Positions 18,736 to 27,415 of a DNA stretch of 64,000 nucleotides are shown here, one piece after another. The notes under the pieces are model-generated. The model was given only the letters and a program-made list of their open reading frames with translations, did not search any database and was not told the origin of the DNA. Both the position numbers and the translations under genes were made by a program. The first letter of the stretch is position 1, and each line of letters opens with the position of its first letter. The DNA is from RFSX01 sp964567435 (GTDB lineage Bacteria > Bacteroidota > Bacteroidia > Chitinophagales > Saprospiraceae): positions 1-64,000 of the forward strand of contig CAZMMQ010000010.1 of NCBI GenBank assembly GCA_964567435.1. Reading direction: 5' to 3'.

Positions 18736-21700
18736 ATGTACCACTCATATTATGCAAAAGTATTGATCTCTGCATTTAAGTATGCAATACTGCTCATAGC
18801 TTTTCTTTTAGTCAATTTTCAGTTGCTCTCTCAGACTGTGAGTTGTCACCAAGAGATAAACCTCTCATTAGGCAGTGATTGTATATCTACTATTCTACCT
18901 AGTGATGTACTTACAGTAGACAATCCACCAGGTTCATATAGCCTAGAATTGACAACTCTACAAGGTGTCATAGTGCCAGGCAATGAGGTGAATAATGATT
19001 ATCTATCAATGACATTGACTGCCAGAGTTACAAATGCTGCTAACAATAGTTGTTGGGCAAATATATTTGTAGAAGATAAGTTAGGGCCTGAGATTGAATG
19101 TAATGATGTACAAGTGAGCTGCTCAGATCTTTCCACGCAAATACCTGCTGCTGTAGATGCATGCTCAGGAACAGCGTCAGTCAGATTATTATTTGAGAGT
19201 ATACAACCGGTGTCTTGCGACCCAAACATAGTCCAGACAATTTCCCAAGATTATGTAGCCACAGATGCTCATGGAAATACGTCAAGTTGTAGTCGAGTAA
19301 TTTCCTTACAAAGAATTGATTTAGATGCAATAGATTTTCCAGATTCCTTATTACTCTCCAACAACACTAATCTAACTTGTGTTGATATCAGTGACCCACA
19401 AGGGTCGCCAGATGTGAGTGTTACAGGTGTGCCTACTTTTAATGGAAATGCTTTGTATCCCATAGATGACATAGTTGCATGTAATATCACTATTGAGTTT
19501 TCGGATAGAACACTATTTGATTTTGGATGTAGCAGAAAAATATTCAGAACATGGAAAGTGTATGAATGGGTATGTGGAGAATTAAATTCAATAAACTTTG
19601 TCCAAGTTATAGAGATTGGAGATTCGGAAATGCCGACAGTAACTTGTCCAGAACCCATAAGCGTATCTACTTCTACAGGACAATGTAGCAGCTTTGTTAC
19701 TTTGCCATTACCAGTATCTTCGGATGATTGTACCTCTGTAATAGAAACGGATATTAGATACCAAGGTGGATTTACCAACAATGCAACTGCGGCACCAGTT
19801 GTAGAACTTTCTGGTAGTTCTGTAGTGACTTATACTGTCTATGATGGTTGTGATAATAGTGCATCATGTTCTACAACAGTAACTGTCGAAGACAATGCTT
19901 CACCAGTCGCACTGTGTGATCAAAATTCTGTGGTGTCTCTTCGCTCAGACGGTACAGCCATTGCCTTAACATCTACCTTTGATAATGGAAGTTTTGATGA
20001 TTGTCAGTTTTATAGGACTGTAATTAGAAGAGACGATACAAACTGTGGTTGTGATACTCCAGAATTCGATGATATGACCTTATTAGGAGAAATGAATGGT
20101 CATTATTATTATCTCTCTAAGTTCAAATATACTGCTACAATAGCTGCAAATATTTCAAGTGGACTTGGAGGCGAATTGTTGTCTATCAATACGCAGGAGG
20201 AAAGTGAATTTGTTAGTAATGCCATTACATTAGTCTCAGACTCTATATATATAGGTCTTACTTTGGATAGTGCAACTAATACTTTTTTATGGCCTAATAA
20301 TATACCACTTACATTTAACCAGTGGGCACCTAGTCAAGTAGATGTAGATGGGATGCCTATACAGCCAGGAAACAATGTGTTAATAATGAATAATGGTTCT
20401 TGGGTAGTTACGCCAGGATTAGATATTCGTAGATTTATATTGGAATTAGATGCCCCATGTGGTTTTAGTGACAGAGTAAGTTTTTGTTGTGAAGATGTAT
20501 CCAATCCACAAATAGTCACTTTGCGTGCGATAGATCTTACAGGTACATTTACAGAATGCACCGCTAATGTAATCGTACAAGATAAATTTGCTCCCTCCAT
20601 TTCATGTCCTGCAGATATAACTGTAGCATGTGGATCAAATTTTGATCCTAATGATTCAGCAACCTTTGGTCTGGCGACTGCTTCCGACCAATGTGTCTCT
20701 GATAATATATCGACAAGTATTATATCAAATCTAGATAATACCTGTGGCACAGGAACCATAGAGAAAACATTTACAGCCTCAGATAATAGCGGTTCTAGTA
20801 GTTGTATTCAAACCTTCACAGTAACATCAATATCTGGCTTTGATCCATCAATGATTGATTTTCCAGATGACTTGGATACAGATAGTGGTTGTGGAACAGT
20901 AGGGCTGCAGCCTGATGATTTACCTAGCGTCAATGCATATCCAACATTTACAACAGGAGTTTGTGATAATGTCTCTATGACTTTTGATGATCAGATGTTT
21001 TCATTTTCTGGCCCTGAGTCAGATGCATGTGCTAAAGTTCTTAGAACTTGGGAAATTACAAATAACTGCATTCCTTTAGATCCAGGAGTTAATCCTATTA
21101 TTTACCAACAAACTATAACGGTGAATAATACAACAGCACCAACAATGTCTGGATGCGAAGATTTGACTGTTGGCACAGTCAATTGTACAAATGGTACTGT
21201 GCAGTTTACGCTGTCTGCCTTGGATGATTGTATGCCTTCTACTAATGTTACAGGAACGGTTACACTAGATGTCGGTGCTAATGGCACAATAGAAAATACA
21301 TATAATGCAGTGAATAATATCACCATTAATGAAGTATTACCCATAGGCCAACACGTTGCCATAGCTAGTTTTACTGACCCTTGTGGCAATACTTCATCCT
21401 GCTCTAAGACTATCCTCGTCAATGATGTTAGTCAAGCCAATCTTCTATGTAAGTCCTCAGTATCGGTCAATATCCAACCTATGGATCTGGATAATGACCC
21501 AAGTACACCTACAGAAAATATGGTGAGGGTATGGGCATCGGCTTTAGTAGAATCATCTAGTAATGGATGCGGAGGAGCTCTAACACCAGCGTTTTCAAGT
21601 ACGACCTTGTCTGATAATGCCCGATTTTTCGATTGCACATTTGTCAATACTGTTCAATCACTAGAAGTATTTGTCATTACGTCAACGGGCCAAGTTAGTT

Positions 21701-23313
21701 CTTGCGTAGGTTCTGTTGTAATTCAGGATAATAATGACTTATGTCAGACTACAGTCACAACCACTGGGGGTGCTCTATCTGCCATAGTAGGTTGTGACGA
21801 GCAGGTAGTTGTGAGAGAGTGTAGTGAGAATGGGCAATGGCTACCTCTAGGTTTCGATTATCTTAATAATTCCTGTAACTCAAGCCAATCGACTGATGTA
21901 ATCACAATTGTAGATTTTCACTCAGATGATGTTGTGGATATCAGAGATGAGGTAACTGTAGGAAATGATGAGTATGATTATAATTTTCCAACTCCGAATG
22001 GTGATCATATCATTATCATGAGCTTTACCAACGAATGTAATGAAGTAACAACCTGTCAGAAAAGTATTAGGGTTACATGCCCTGATCAAGGACAAAATGC
22101 GACAATTCTTGGAGCTGTTAATTCCATTGACGGTAGAGGTATAAGTGATGTTTTGGTTAGTCTTGAAGCGCAAGAGCAAAACGAAGTAAAGACAGATGAT
22201 TCTGGTCGCTATGCTTTTGAAACAATGCCTCTTGGGGGGTCATACAACATTGTCCCAGAAAAAGATATCGATTATGGCAATGGTGTAAATACAATAGACC
22301 TTATTCAAATGCAGAGGCATATTTTGGGTTTGGCAAGGTTTGATTCTCCATACCAATATATAGCAGCGGATATAGATCAGTCTGGAAGAGTAGATGGAAG
22401 AGATTTGATCGAATTACGAAAATTCATACTAGGTATATATGATGATTTTCCATTGAATACATCTTGGAGAATGGTTGATGCGACATTTGTATTTAATGAT
22501 AATAGTCATCCTTTGCAGCAGGCATTTAATGACTCTTACGTGGTTAATGATCTCAAAGAAGATATGCAGATAGACTTCTTAGGTGTTAAGATTGGAGATG
22601 TAGATAATTCAGTATCACTTTTGTTAGATAATAAAATAGATCAGCGATCATCAGCCTCAGTCTTTATGGAGACTGAAGATATGTGGATAGAAGCAGGTGA
22701 GGAATATTCAATCAAATTTACTTTGTCTGAGTCAAAGGAGTTAGAAGGATTACAAGGTGTGTTAGATTTTAATACTTCTAGTATCTTAATAGAAGAAGCG
22801 GTTTTTGAGAATCAGATGTCTAGTGGTCAAGTTCATATAGATCATAGTAAGGCCAGTGTCGCTTATTGCTGGCATGGAAAGGAATCAATTGACATTAGAA
22901 CTGAAGTATTATCTATTAAGTTTTCTTCTCTGACCTCGGGATGGCTTAGCAATATAGTTAGTGTAGACAATTCTAGAATCAAATCAGAAGGATATGCTGC
23001 AAGTGAAGTATATATGATAGGCTTAAGATTTATATCCACTGATGAAGTGGCAGAAGCAAGATTATATCATAACATTCCTAATCCATGGACAGAATTGACT
23101 CAGATTAATTATTATCTACCAATAGAACAGCCAGTTATACTTAGCATCTACGATGTACATGGAAAGCTGATATATCAAGAGCAGAAAGTAGGAGCACGAG
23201 GAGAGAATCAGACGATTTTAATGAAAGAGGACCTCGTAAGTACTGGGGTTTTCTATTACGAGCTCAAGACTCAAAATGAGCGATTTATTCATAAAATGGT
23301 GCTCGTTGACTAA
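18736..23313 (+). CDS. T9SS-secreted HYR/C-type-lectin protein, 1525 residues, relative of the giant adhesin
   Basis: Signal peptide (about 1-33, ending LLSQ), then a block that follows the giant protein module by module: the N-terminal CHQEINLSLGSDC segment matches CRHDINLSLGTDC of the giant, followed by NSCWANIFVEDKLGPEIEC, HYR-like modules, a C-type-lectin-like domain (about 438-575), and further HYR-like modules up to about residue 1000. It then has a Cys-rich segment, a carboxypeptidase-regulatory-like segment, dockerin-like repeats (about 1178-1240, DIDQSGRVDGRDLIELRKF), a cohesin-like segment and a T9SS type A sorting domain with PNPW. It lacks all DUF11 domains and the dozen late HYR modules of the giant. 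It is probably a surface-exposed or released protein; the ligand is unknown. It starts after its own upstream region and ends at a clear terminator. Confidence 0.87.
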   Translation: MYHSYYAKVLISAFKYAILLIAFLLVNFQLLSQTVSCHQEINLSLGSDCISTILPSDVLTVDNPPGSYSLELTTLQGVIVPGNEVNNDYLSMTLTARVTNAANNSCWANIFVEDKLGPEIECNDVQVSCSDLSTQIPAAVDACSGTASVRLLFESIQPVSCDPNIVQTISQDYVATDAHGNTSSCSRVISLQRIDLDAIDFPDSLLLSNNTNLTCVDISDPQGSPDVSVTGVPTFNGNALYPIDDIVACNITIEFSDRTLFDFGCSRKIFRTWKVYEWVCGELNSINFVQVIEIGDSEMPTVTCPEPISVSTSTGQCSSFVTLPLPVSSDDCTSVIETDIRYQGGFTNNATAAPVVELSGSSVVTYTVYDGCDNSASCSTTVTVEDNASPVALCDQNSVVSLRSDGTAIALTSTFDNGSFDDCQFYRTVIRRDDTNCGCDTPEFDDMTLLGEMNGHYYYLSKFKYTATIAANISSGLGGELLSINTQEESEFVSNAITLVSDSIYIGLTLDSATNTFLWPNNIPLTFNQWAPSQVDVDGMPIQPGNNVLIMNNGSWVVTPGLDIRRFILELDAPCGFSDRVSFCCEDVSNPQIVTLRAIDLTGTFTECTANVIVQDKFAPSISCPADITVACGSNFDPNDSATFGLATASDQCVSDNISTSIISNLDNTCGTGTIEKTFTASDNSGSSSCIQTFTVTSISGFDPSMIDFPDDLDTDSGCGTVGLQPDDLPSVNAYPTFTTGVCDNVSMTFDDQMFSFSGPESDACAKVLRTWEITNNCIPLDPGVNPIIYQQTITVNNTTAPTMSGCEDLTVGTVNCTNGTVQFTLSALDDCMPSTNVTGTVTLDVGANGTIENTYNAVNNITINEVLPIGQHVAIASFTDPCGNTSSCSKTILVNDVSQANLLCKSSVSVNIQPMDLDNDPSTPTENMVRVWASALVESSSNGCGGALTPAFSSTTLSDNARFFDCTFVNTVQSLEVFVITSTGQVSSCVGSVVIQDNNDLCQTTVTTTGGALSAIVGCDEQVVVRECSENGQWLPLGFDYLNNSCNSSQSTDVITIVDFHSDDVVDIRDEVTVGNDEYDYNFPTPNGDHIIIMSFTNECNEVTTCQKSIRVTCPDQGQNATILGAVNSIDGRGISDVLVSLEAQEQNEVKTDDSGRYAFETMPLGGSYNIVPEKDIDYGNGVNTIDLIQMQRHILGLARFDSPYQYIAADIDQSGRVDGRDLIELRKFILGIYDDFPLNTSWRMVDATFVFNDNSHPLQQAFNDSYVVNDLKEDMQIDFLGVKIGDVDNSVSLLLDNKIDQRSSASVFMETEDMWIEAGEEYSIKFTLSESKELEGLQGVLDFNTSSILIEEAVFENQMSSGQVHIDHSKASVAYCWHGKESIDIRTEVLSIKFSSLTSGWLSNIVSVDNSRIKSEGYAASEVYMIGLRFISTDEVAEARLYHNIPNPWTELTQINYYLPIEQPVILSIYDVHGKLIYQEQKVGARGENQTILMKEDLVSTGVFYYELKTQNERFIHKMVLVD

Positions 23314-23344
23314 CAACTTGGATTTACCAACTCAATATAGAAGG

Positions 23345-23377
23345 GCAGATATCTCATTATAGGGTATCTGCTTTTTT
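23345..23377 (+). terminator. Intrinsic terminator after the 1525-residue adhesin gene
   Basis: GCAGATA (23345-23351) pairs with TATCTGC (23365-23371) and is followed directly by six T residues, about 30 bases after the stop codon. Confidence 0.8.
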
Positions 23378-23461
23378 CGTTGTTAACTATACTTTTCCCT
23401 TTTTTATGCCTTCTCCACTGTCAAAGAAGATTGAAAAAACTAATTTTAGGTGTTAATAATC

Positions 23462-23469
23462 TAGCTTTG
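23462..23469 (+). promoter_or_regulatory. Candidate Bacteroidota -7 element before the nhaB-like gene
   Basis: TAGCTTTG fits the Bacteroidota consensus TAnnTTTG and lies 24 bases before the ATG, giving a predicted leader of under 20 bases. No clear -33 TTTG box is at the usual distance, so support is moderate. Confidence 0.45.
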
Positions 23470-23492
23470 GGGCTTAAACTCAATCGATATAC

Positions 23493-24962
23493 ATGTTTAA
23501 ATCTTTTTTAGGGCATAGTCCCGTATGGTATAAGTATACAATCATTGGATTTTTGATAGCTAATGTCATTTTACTCATGACTGTAGGACCTACTGTCACA
23601 GCTTGGGTCATGATATTGGAGTTTATCTTCACTCTAGCTATGGCGCTCAAGTGCTACCCACTCCAATCTGGTGGATTATTGGCTATTCAAGCTATTGCGC
23701 TTAAACTCACTTCTGCCAAGGCGGCATATCATGAGATTGAGCATAATCTGGAGGTGATTTTACTATTAGTCTTTATGGTAGCGGGCATATACTTTATGAA
23801 GCCCTTGCTTATGTATATTTTTAGTAAGGTATTTACCAAGATTAGGTCTAAGACCATACTATCACTGCTTTTTGTTTTTCTAGGCGCTTTTCTATCAGCA
23901 TTCTTAGATGCATTGACTGTAACAGCTGTGCTGATAAGTGTGGCAGTTGGATTTTATGGTGTCTATCATAAGATACACAGTAGCTCTGCAGATTATGACG
24001 GCAGTGGTGTTATGGACAGGAAAGAGTTAAGTGGAGAAACGCTTGAGCAATTTAGAAGTTTCCTCAGAACTTTAGTCATGCATGGTGTAGTTGGTACTGC
24101 CCTTGGAGGGGTTTGTACTCAAGTAGGAGAACCACAAAATCTCTTAATCTCCACTACTATGGGATGGGATTTTATAACCTTTTTTGTCAAGATGGCACCA
24201 GTGACCATACCTGTTTTAATTTGTGGACTGATAACCACACTCATATTGGAGATGACTGGATGGTTTGGGTATGGTACTAAATTGCCTGAGGTAGCAAGAA
24301 AAATTATCGAAAATTATACGGAAGAGGAAGACAGGAAAAGAACTGCCAAGCAGAAGAAAGATCTCATCATACAAGCAGTTTCAGGTATATTACTAATCAT
24401 TGCATTAGCGACACATATTGCTTCTGTTGGATTGATAGGATTGGCATTGATTATCATTCAGACAGCCTTCATGGGCATCACGGAAGAACATTCATTGGGT
24501 AAGGCATTTGAAGAAGCCCTCCCATTTACTTCTTTACTTGCGGTCTTCTTTGTGATAGTGGCTATGATACATGATCAGCATCTATTTACTCCAATTATAG
24601 ATTGGGCACTGAGCTTAGAGCCTTCACAACAACCATCAATGTTCTATTTAGCTAATGGCCTTCTATCAATGATTAGTGATAATGTATTTGTCGCCACTGT
24701 ATATATGGGTGAAGTAGCTGCAGCCTTTGAAAATGGTGCTTTGACACAAGATCAATATGAAAAAATTGCTGTAGCTATTAACACAGGTACTAATCTACCT
24801 AGTGTGGCTACACCGAACGGACAAGCAGCGTTTTTATTTTTATTGACATCAGCAATTGCGCCATTGATCAATTTATCTTATATGAGAATGGTCATAATGG
24901 CTTTCCCATATACGATAGTTCTCGGAGTAGTTGGATACTTGGGTGTTCAATTTATGCTTTAG
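23493..24962 (+). CDS. nhaB: NhaB-type Na+/H+ antiporter
   Basis: A 489-residue inner-membrane protein with about twelve hydrophobic segments, predicted to exchange sodium for protons and so keep cytoplasmic sodium low and pH stable. Length and overall pattern match NhaB (about 510 residues in E. coli) of the ion-transporter superfamily. The first half has the conserved block HGVVGTALGGVCTQVGEPQN (about 198-217). The second half has SMISDNVFVATVYMGE and NTGTNLPSVATPNGQAAFLF, which are characteristic. A cytoplasmic loop at about 165-185 is polar (DYDGSGVMDRKE) and looks like a small EF-hand-like insert. The gene stands alone between a terminator and the dusB promoter. Sodium-driven transport also appears in the sodium:solute symporter at 30169, which would benefit from the gradient. 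Confidence 0.85.
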   Translation: MFKSFLGHSPVWYKYTIIGFLIANVILLMTVGPTVTAWVMILEFIFTLAMALKCYPLQSGGLLAIQAIALKLTSAKAAYHEIEHNLEVILLLVFMVAGIYFMKPLLMYIFSKVFTKIRSKTILSLLFVFLGAFLSAFLDALTVTAVLISVAVGFYGVYHKIHSSSADYDGSGVMDRKELSGETLEQFRSFLRTLVMHGVVGTALGGVCTQVGEPQNLLISTTMGWDFITFFVKMAPVTIPVLICGLITTLILEMTGWFGYGTKLPEVARKIIENYTEEEDRKRTAKQKKDLIIQAVSGILLIIALATHIASVGLIGLALIIIQTAFMGITEEHSLGKAFEEALPFTSLLAVFFVIVAMIHDQHLFTPIIDWALSLEPSQQPSMFYLANGLLSMISDNVFVATVYMGEVAAAFENGALTQDQYEKIAVAINTGTNLPSVATPNGQAAFLFLLTSAIAPLINLSYMRMVIMAFPYTIVLGVVGYLGVQFML

Positions 24963-24983
24963 ACACGTAAGCGAAATACCCTT

Positions 24984-24991
24984 TACCTTTG
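24984..24991 (+). promoter_or_regulatory. Candidate -7 element just before dusB
   Basis: TACCTTTG fits TAnnTTTG and ends 4 bases before the dusB ATG at 24996. Transcription would start at or very near the start codon, so the message would be leaderless or nearly so. TTTA at about 24957-24960 is a poor -33 match. Confidence 0.45.
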
Positions 24992-24995
24992 TGTT

Positions 24996-25997
24996 ATGGT
25001 ACGAATTGGTGATTTAGAATTAGGTAAATTTCCACTATTGTTGGCTCCCATGGAGGATGTCAGCGATCCGCCTTTCAGAGCACTTTGCAAAAAGCAAGGT
25101 TGTGATATGATGTATACAGAATTTATTTCTGTAGAAGGTCTTATTAGAGATGCTCATAAAAGTGTTCAGAAGTTAGATATCTATGATGAAGAAAGACCGG
25201 TAGGTATTCAGATTTTTGGAGCTAAGTTGGAATCCATGCAGCGGGCAGCTGAGATTGTAGAGGAAGCCAAGCCGGAGGTGTTAGATATCAATTATGGCTG
25301 TCCTGTCAAAAAGGTGGTTTGCAGAATGGCAGGTGCCGGCATATTACAGGATATCCCTCGTATGATAAAGCTGACAAAGGCCATAGTAGATAGTACCAAT
25401 TTACCAGTGACTGTCAAGACAAGATTAGGTTGGGATGATAATACCATCTATATCGAGGAGGTCGCAGAACGATTACAAGATGTTGGAATCAAAGCATTAT
25501 CTATCCATGGTAGAACAAGAAAGCAGATGTATAAAGGCGAGGCGGATTGGACCTGTATTGGTAACATCAAAAATAACCCTCGCATTCACATACCAATCTT
25601 TGGAAATGGAGATATCAATAGTCCACAGAAAGCCTTAGAATATAAAAACAGATATGGTGTAGACGGGATAATGATAGGTCGCGCTAGCATTGGTAACCCA
25701 TGGATATTCAAACAAGTAAAAGCCTATCTGGAGGATGGCTCGATCATAGAGCCACCAACCTTAGAAGAAAGGGTAGCCGCTGCTAGGGAGCACTTAGATA
25801 AATCTATAGAATGGAAAGGAGAACGCTTGGGTATCCTAGAGATGAGAAGACATTACACCAATTACTTCCGTGGTCTTAGAGGCGTTAAGCATTTTAGATC
25901 TAAATTAGTCACGGAGTATGATCCATCTGTATTGCATCAAATATTGGATGAGCTTCTTCACTATTATTCACAACCAGAAATAATCGAAGTTCAATAA
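24996..25997 (+). CDS. dusB: tRNA-dihydrouridine synthase, DusB type
   Basis: An FMN enzyme that reduces specific uridines in the tRNA D-loop with NADPH. The 333 residues fit the DusB/NifR3 family. Visible features: the N-terminal LLAPMEDVSDPPFR (15-28) of the TIM barrel, MMYTEFISVEGL (38-49), the catalytic-cysteine block DINYGCPVKKVV (Cys 102), TVKTRLGW, SIHGRTRKQMYKGEADW, the FMN phosphate-binding block PIFGNGDI and GIMIGRASIGNPWIF, then the helical C-terminal tRNA-binding domain. Its stop codon overlaps the ATG of the next gene (TAATG), so the two tRNA-processing genes are translated as a coupled operon. Confidence 0.93.
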   Translation: MVRIGDLELGKFPLLLAPMEDVSDPPFRALCKKQGCDMMYTEFISVEGLIRDAHKSVQKLDIYDEERPVGIQIFGAKLESMQRAAEIVEEAKPEVLDINYGCPVKKVVCRMAGAGILQDIPRMIKLTKAIVDSTNLPVTVKTRLGWDDNTIYIEEVAERLQDVGIKALSIHGRTRKQMYKGEADWTCIGNIKNNPRIHIPIFGNGDINSPQKALEYKNRYGVDGIMIGRASIGNPWIFKQVKAYLEDGSIIEPPTLEERVAAAREHLDKSIEWKGERLGILEMRRHYTNYFRGLRGVKHFRSKLVTEYDPSVLHQILDELLHYYSQPEIIEVQ

Positions 25998-27415
25998 TGG
26001 AATTCTTCTTTTATGAGGATGAATTACCTGTAGTTAAGCTTATAGGTGAAGTAGGAGATGAGTTAGGGTTTCCCACCTATGTTGTTGGTGGCTTTGTAAG
26101 AGACAGACTAATCAATAGACCAACAAAAGATATAGATGTGGTCTGTGTGGGCGATGGCCCAATTTTAGCTAATAGGGTAGCCGAAAGATTAGGTATCAAC
26201 TCTGGTGTACATATATTTAAGCGGTTTGGCACAGCCATGATTAAGTATCATAGTTTTGAGATAGAATTCGTAGGTGCTAGAAAAGAATCATATCAGAGTG
26301 ACTCCCGTAAGCCGGACGTAGTACCAGGCACACTAGAAGATGATCAGAATAGGAGAGACTTTACAATTAATGCCTTGGCTGTAAGTTTGAATAAGCAATC
26401 CTTCGGAGAACTTTTGGATCCATTCGATGGTGTCGATGATATACAAAGAAAATTAATAAAAACACCTTTAGAACCGGGAAAGACCTTCTCTGATGATCCA
26501 TTGCGAATGATGCGAGCAATCCGGTTTGCAACCCAACTGGATTATGATATAGATGATGTGACATTCAATGGTATCAAAGAGTATAGCCCCAGATTAGAGA
26601 TCATCTCAATGGAACGCATCATTACTGAGCTCAATAAAATTATATTGTCACCTATTCCATCCAAAGGGATAGACTTAATGTCTGAAGCTGGTCTTCTTGA
26701 GCAGGTATTACCAGAAATGGAGAAACTGAGAGGCATAGAGGTGAGGCAAGGTCTAGCGCATAAGGATAATTATTATCATACCTTACAGGTTCTGGATAAC
26801 CTGTCAATGTATACAGAAGACCTATGGCTGAGATGGTCTGCTATTCTACATGATATAGCTAAGCCACCTACCAAAAGATTCCTTCCTGGACAAGGTTGGA
26901 CCTTTCATGGCCATGAAGTGGTAGGAGCTAGATGGGTGCCCAAAATTTTCAAAAGATTAAAATTGCCTCTTGATTCTAAGATGAAGTACGTCCAGAAATT
27001 AGTTCGGCTTCATCTGCGACCAATTTCACTAACCAAAGAAGATATAACTGATTCGGCTATGCGTCGTCTTTTGTTTGATGCAGGTGATGATATAGATGAT
27101 TTGATGTTATTGTGTAAAGCTGATATTACTTCAAAGAATGAAGCCAAGGTCAAGCGTATTAAGCAAAACTACGAGATAGTTAGCCAAAAACTCAAAGAGG
27201 TAGAAGAGAAGGATAAAATTAGGAATTGGCAACCACCAATTACTGGAGAGATTATTATGAATACTTTCGGTATAAAACCAAGCAAAGAGGTAGGAGTTAT
27301 TAAGGATAGCATCCGAGAAGCTATATTAGATGGTAAAATATCGAATGATTATGACGCTGCTTATTCCTATATGCTTGAGCAGGGAAAAAAACTAGGATTA
27401 AGTCTTCAAGCCTGA
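25997..27415 (+). CDS. cca: tRNA nucleotidyltransferase / poly(A) polymerase family protein with HD domain
   Basis: A class II nucleotidyltransferase of 472 residues, likely to add or repair the CCA end of tRNA. The catalytic head is visible as YVVGGFVRDRL (about 28-38) and the acidic pair in TKDIDVV, followed by the EFVGARKESY and RRDFTINALA blocks and the DPLRMMRAIRFATQL helix that reads the incoming nucleotide. The C-terminal half carries an HD domain (AHKDNYYHTL, LHDIAKPPTK, FHGHEVVGA), a common arrangement in bacterial CCA enzymes with metal-dependent phosphohydrolase activity. Sequence alone cannot separate a full CCA-adding enzyme from an A-adding enzyme. It overlaps dusB by one base (TAATG), and its stop codon abuts that of the opposing DUF5686 gene. 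Confidence 0.87.
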   Translation: MEFFFYEDELPVVKLIGEVGDELGFPTYVVGGFVRDRLINRPTKDIDVVCVGDGPILANRVAERLGINSGVHIFKRFGTAMIKYHSFEIEFVGARKESYQSDSRKPDVVPGTLEDDQNRRDFTINALAVSLNKQSFGELLDPFDGVDDIQRKLIKTPLEPGKTFSDDPLRMMRAIRFATQLDYDIDDVTFNGIKEYSPRLEIISMERIITELNKIILSPIPSKGIDLMSEAGLLEQVLPEMEKLRGIEVRQGLAHKDNYYHTLQVLDNLSMYTEDLWLRWSAILHDIAKPPTKRFLPGQGWTFHGHEVVGARWVPKIFKRLKLPLDSKMKYVQKLVRLHLRPISLTKEDITDSAMRRLLFDAGDDIDDLMLLCKADITSKNEAKVKRIKQNYEIVSQKLKEVEEKDKIRNWQPPITGEIIMNTFGIKPSKEVGVIKDSIREAILDGKISNDYDAAYSYMLEQGKKLGLSLQA

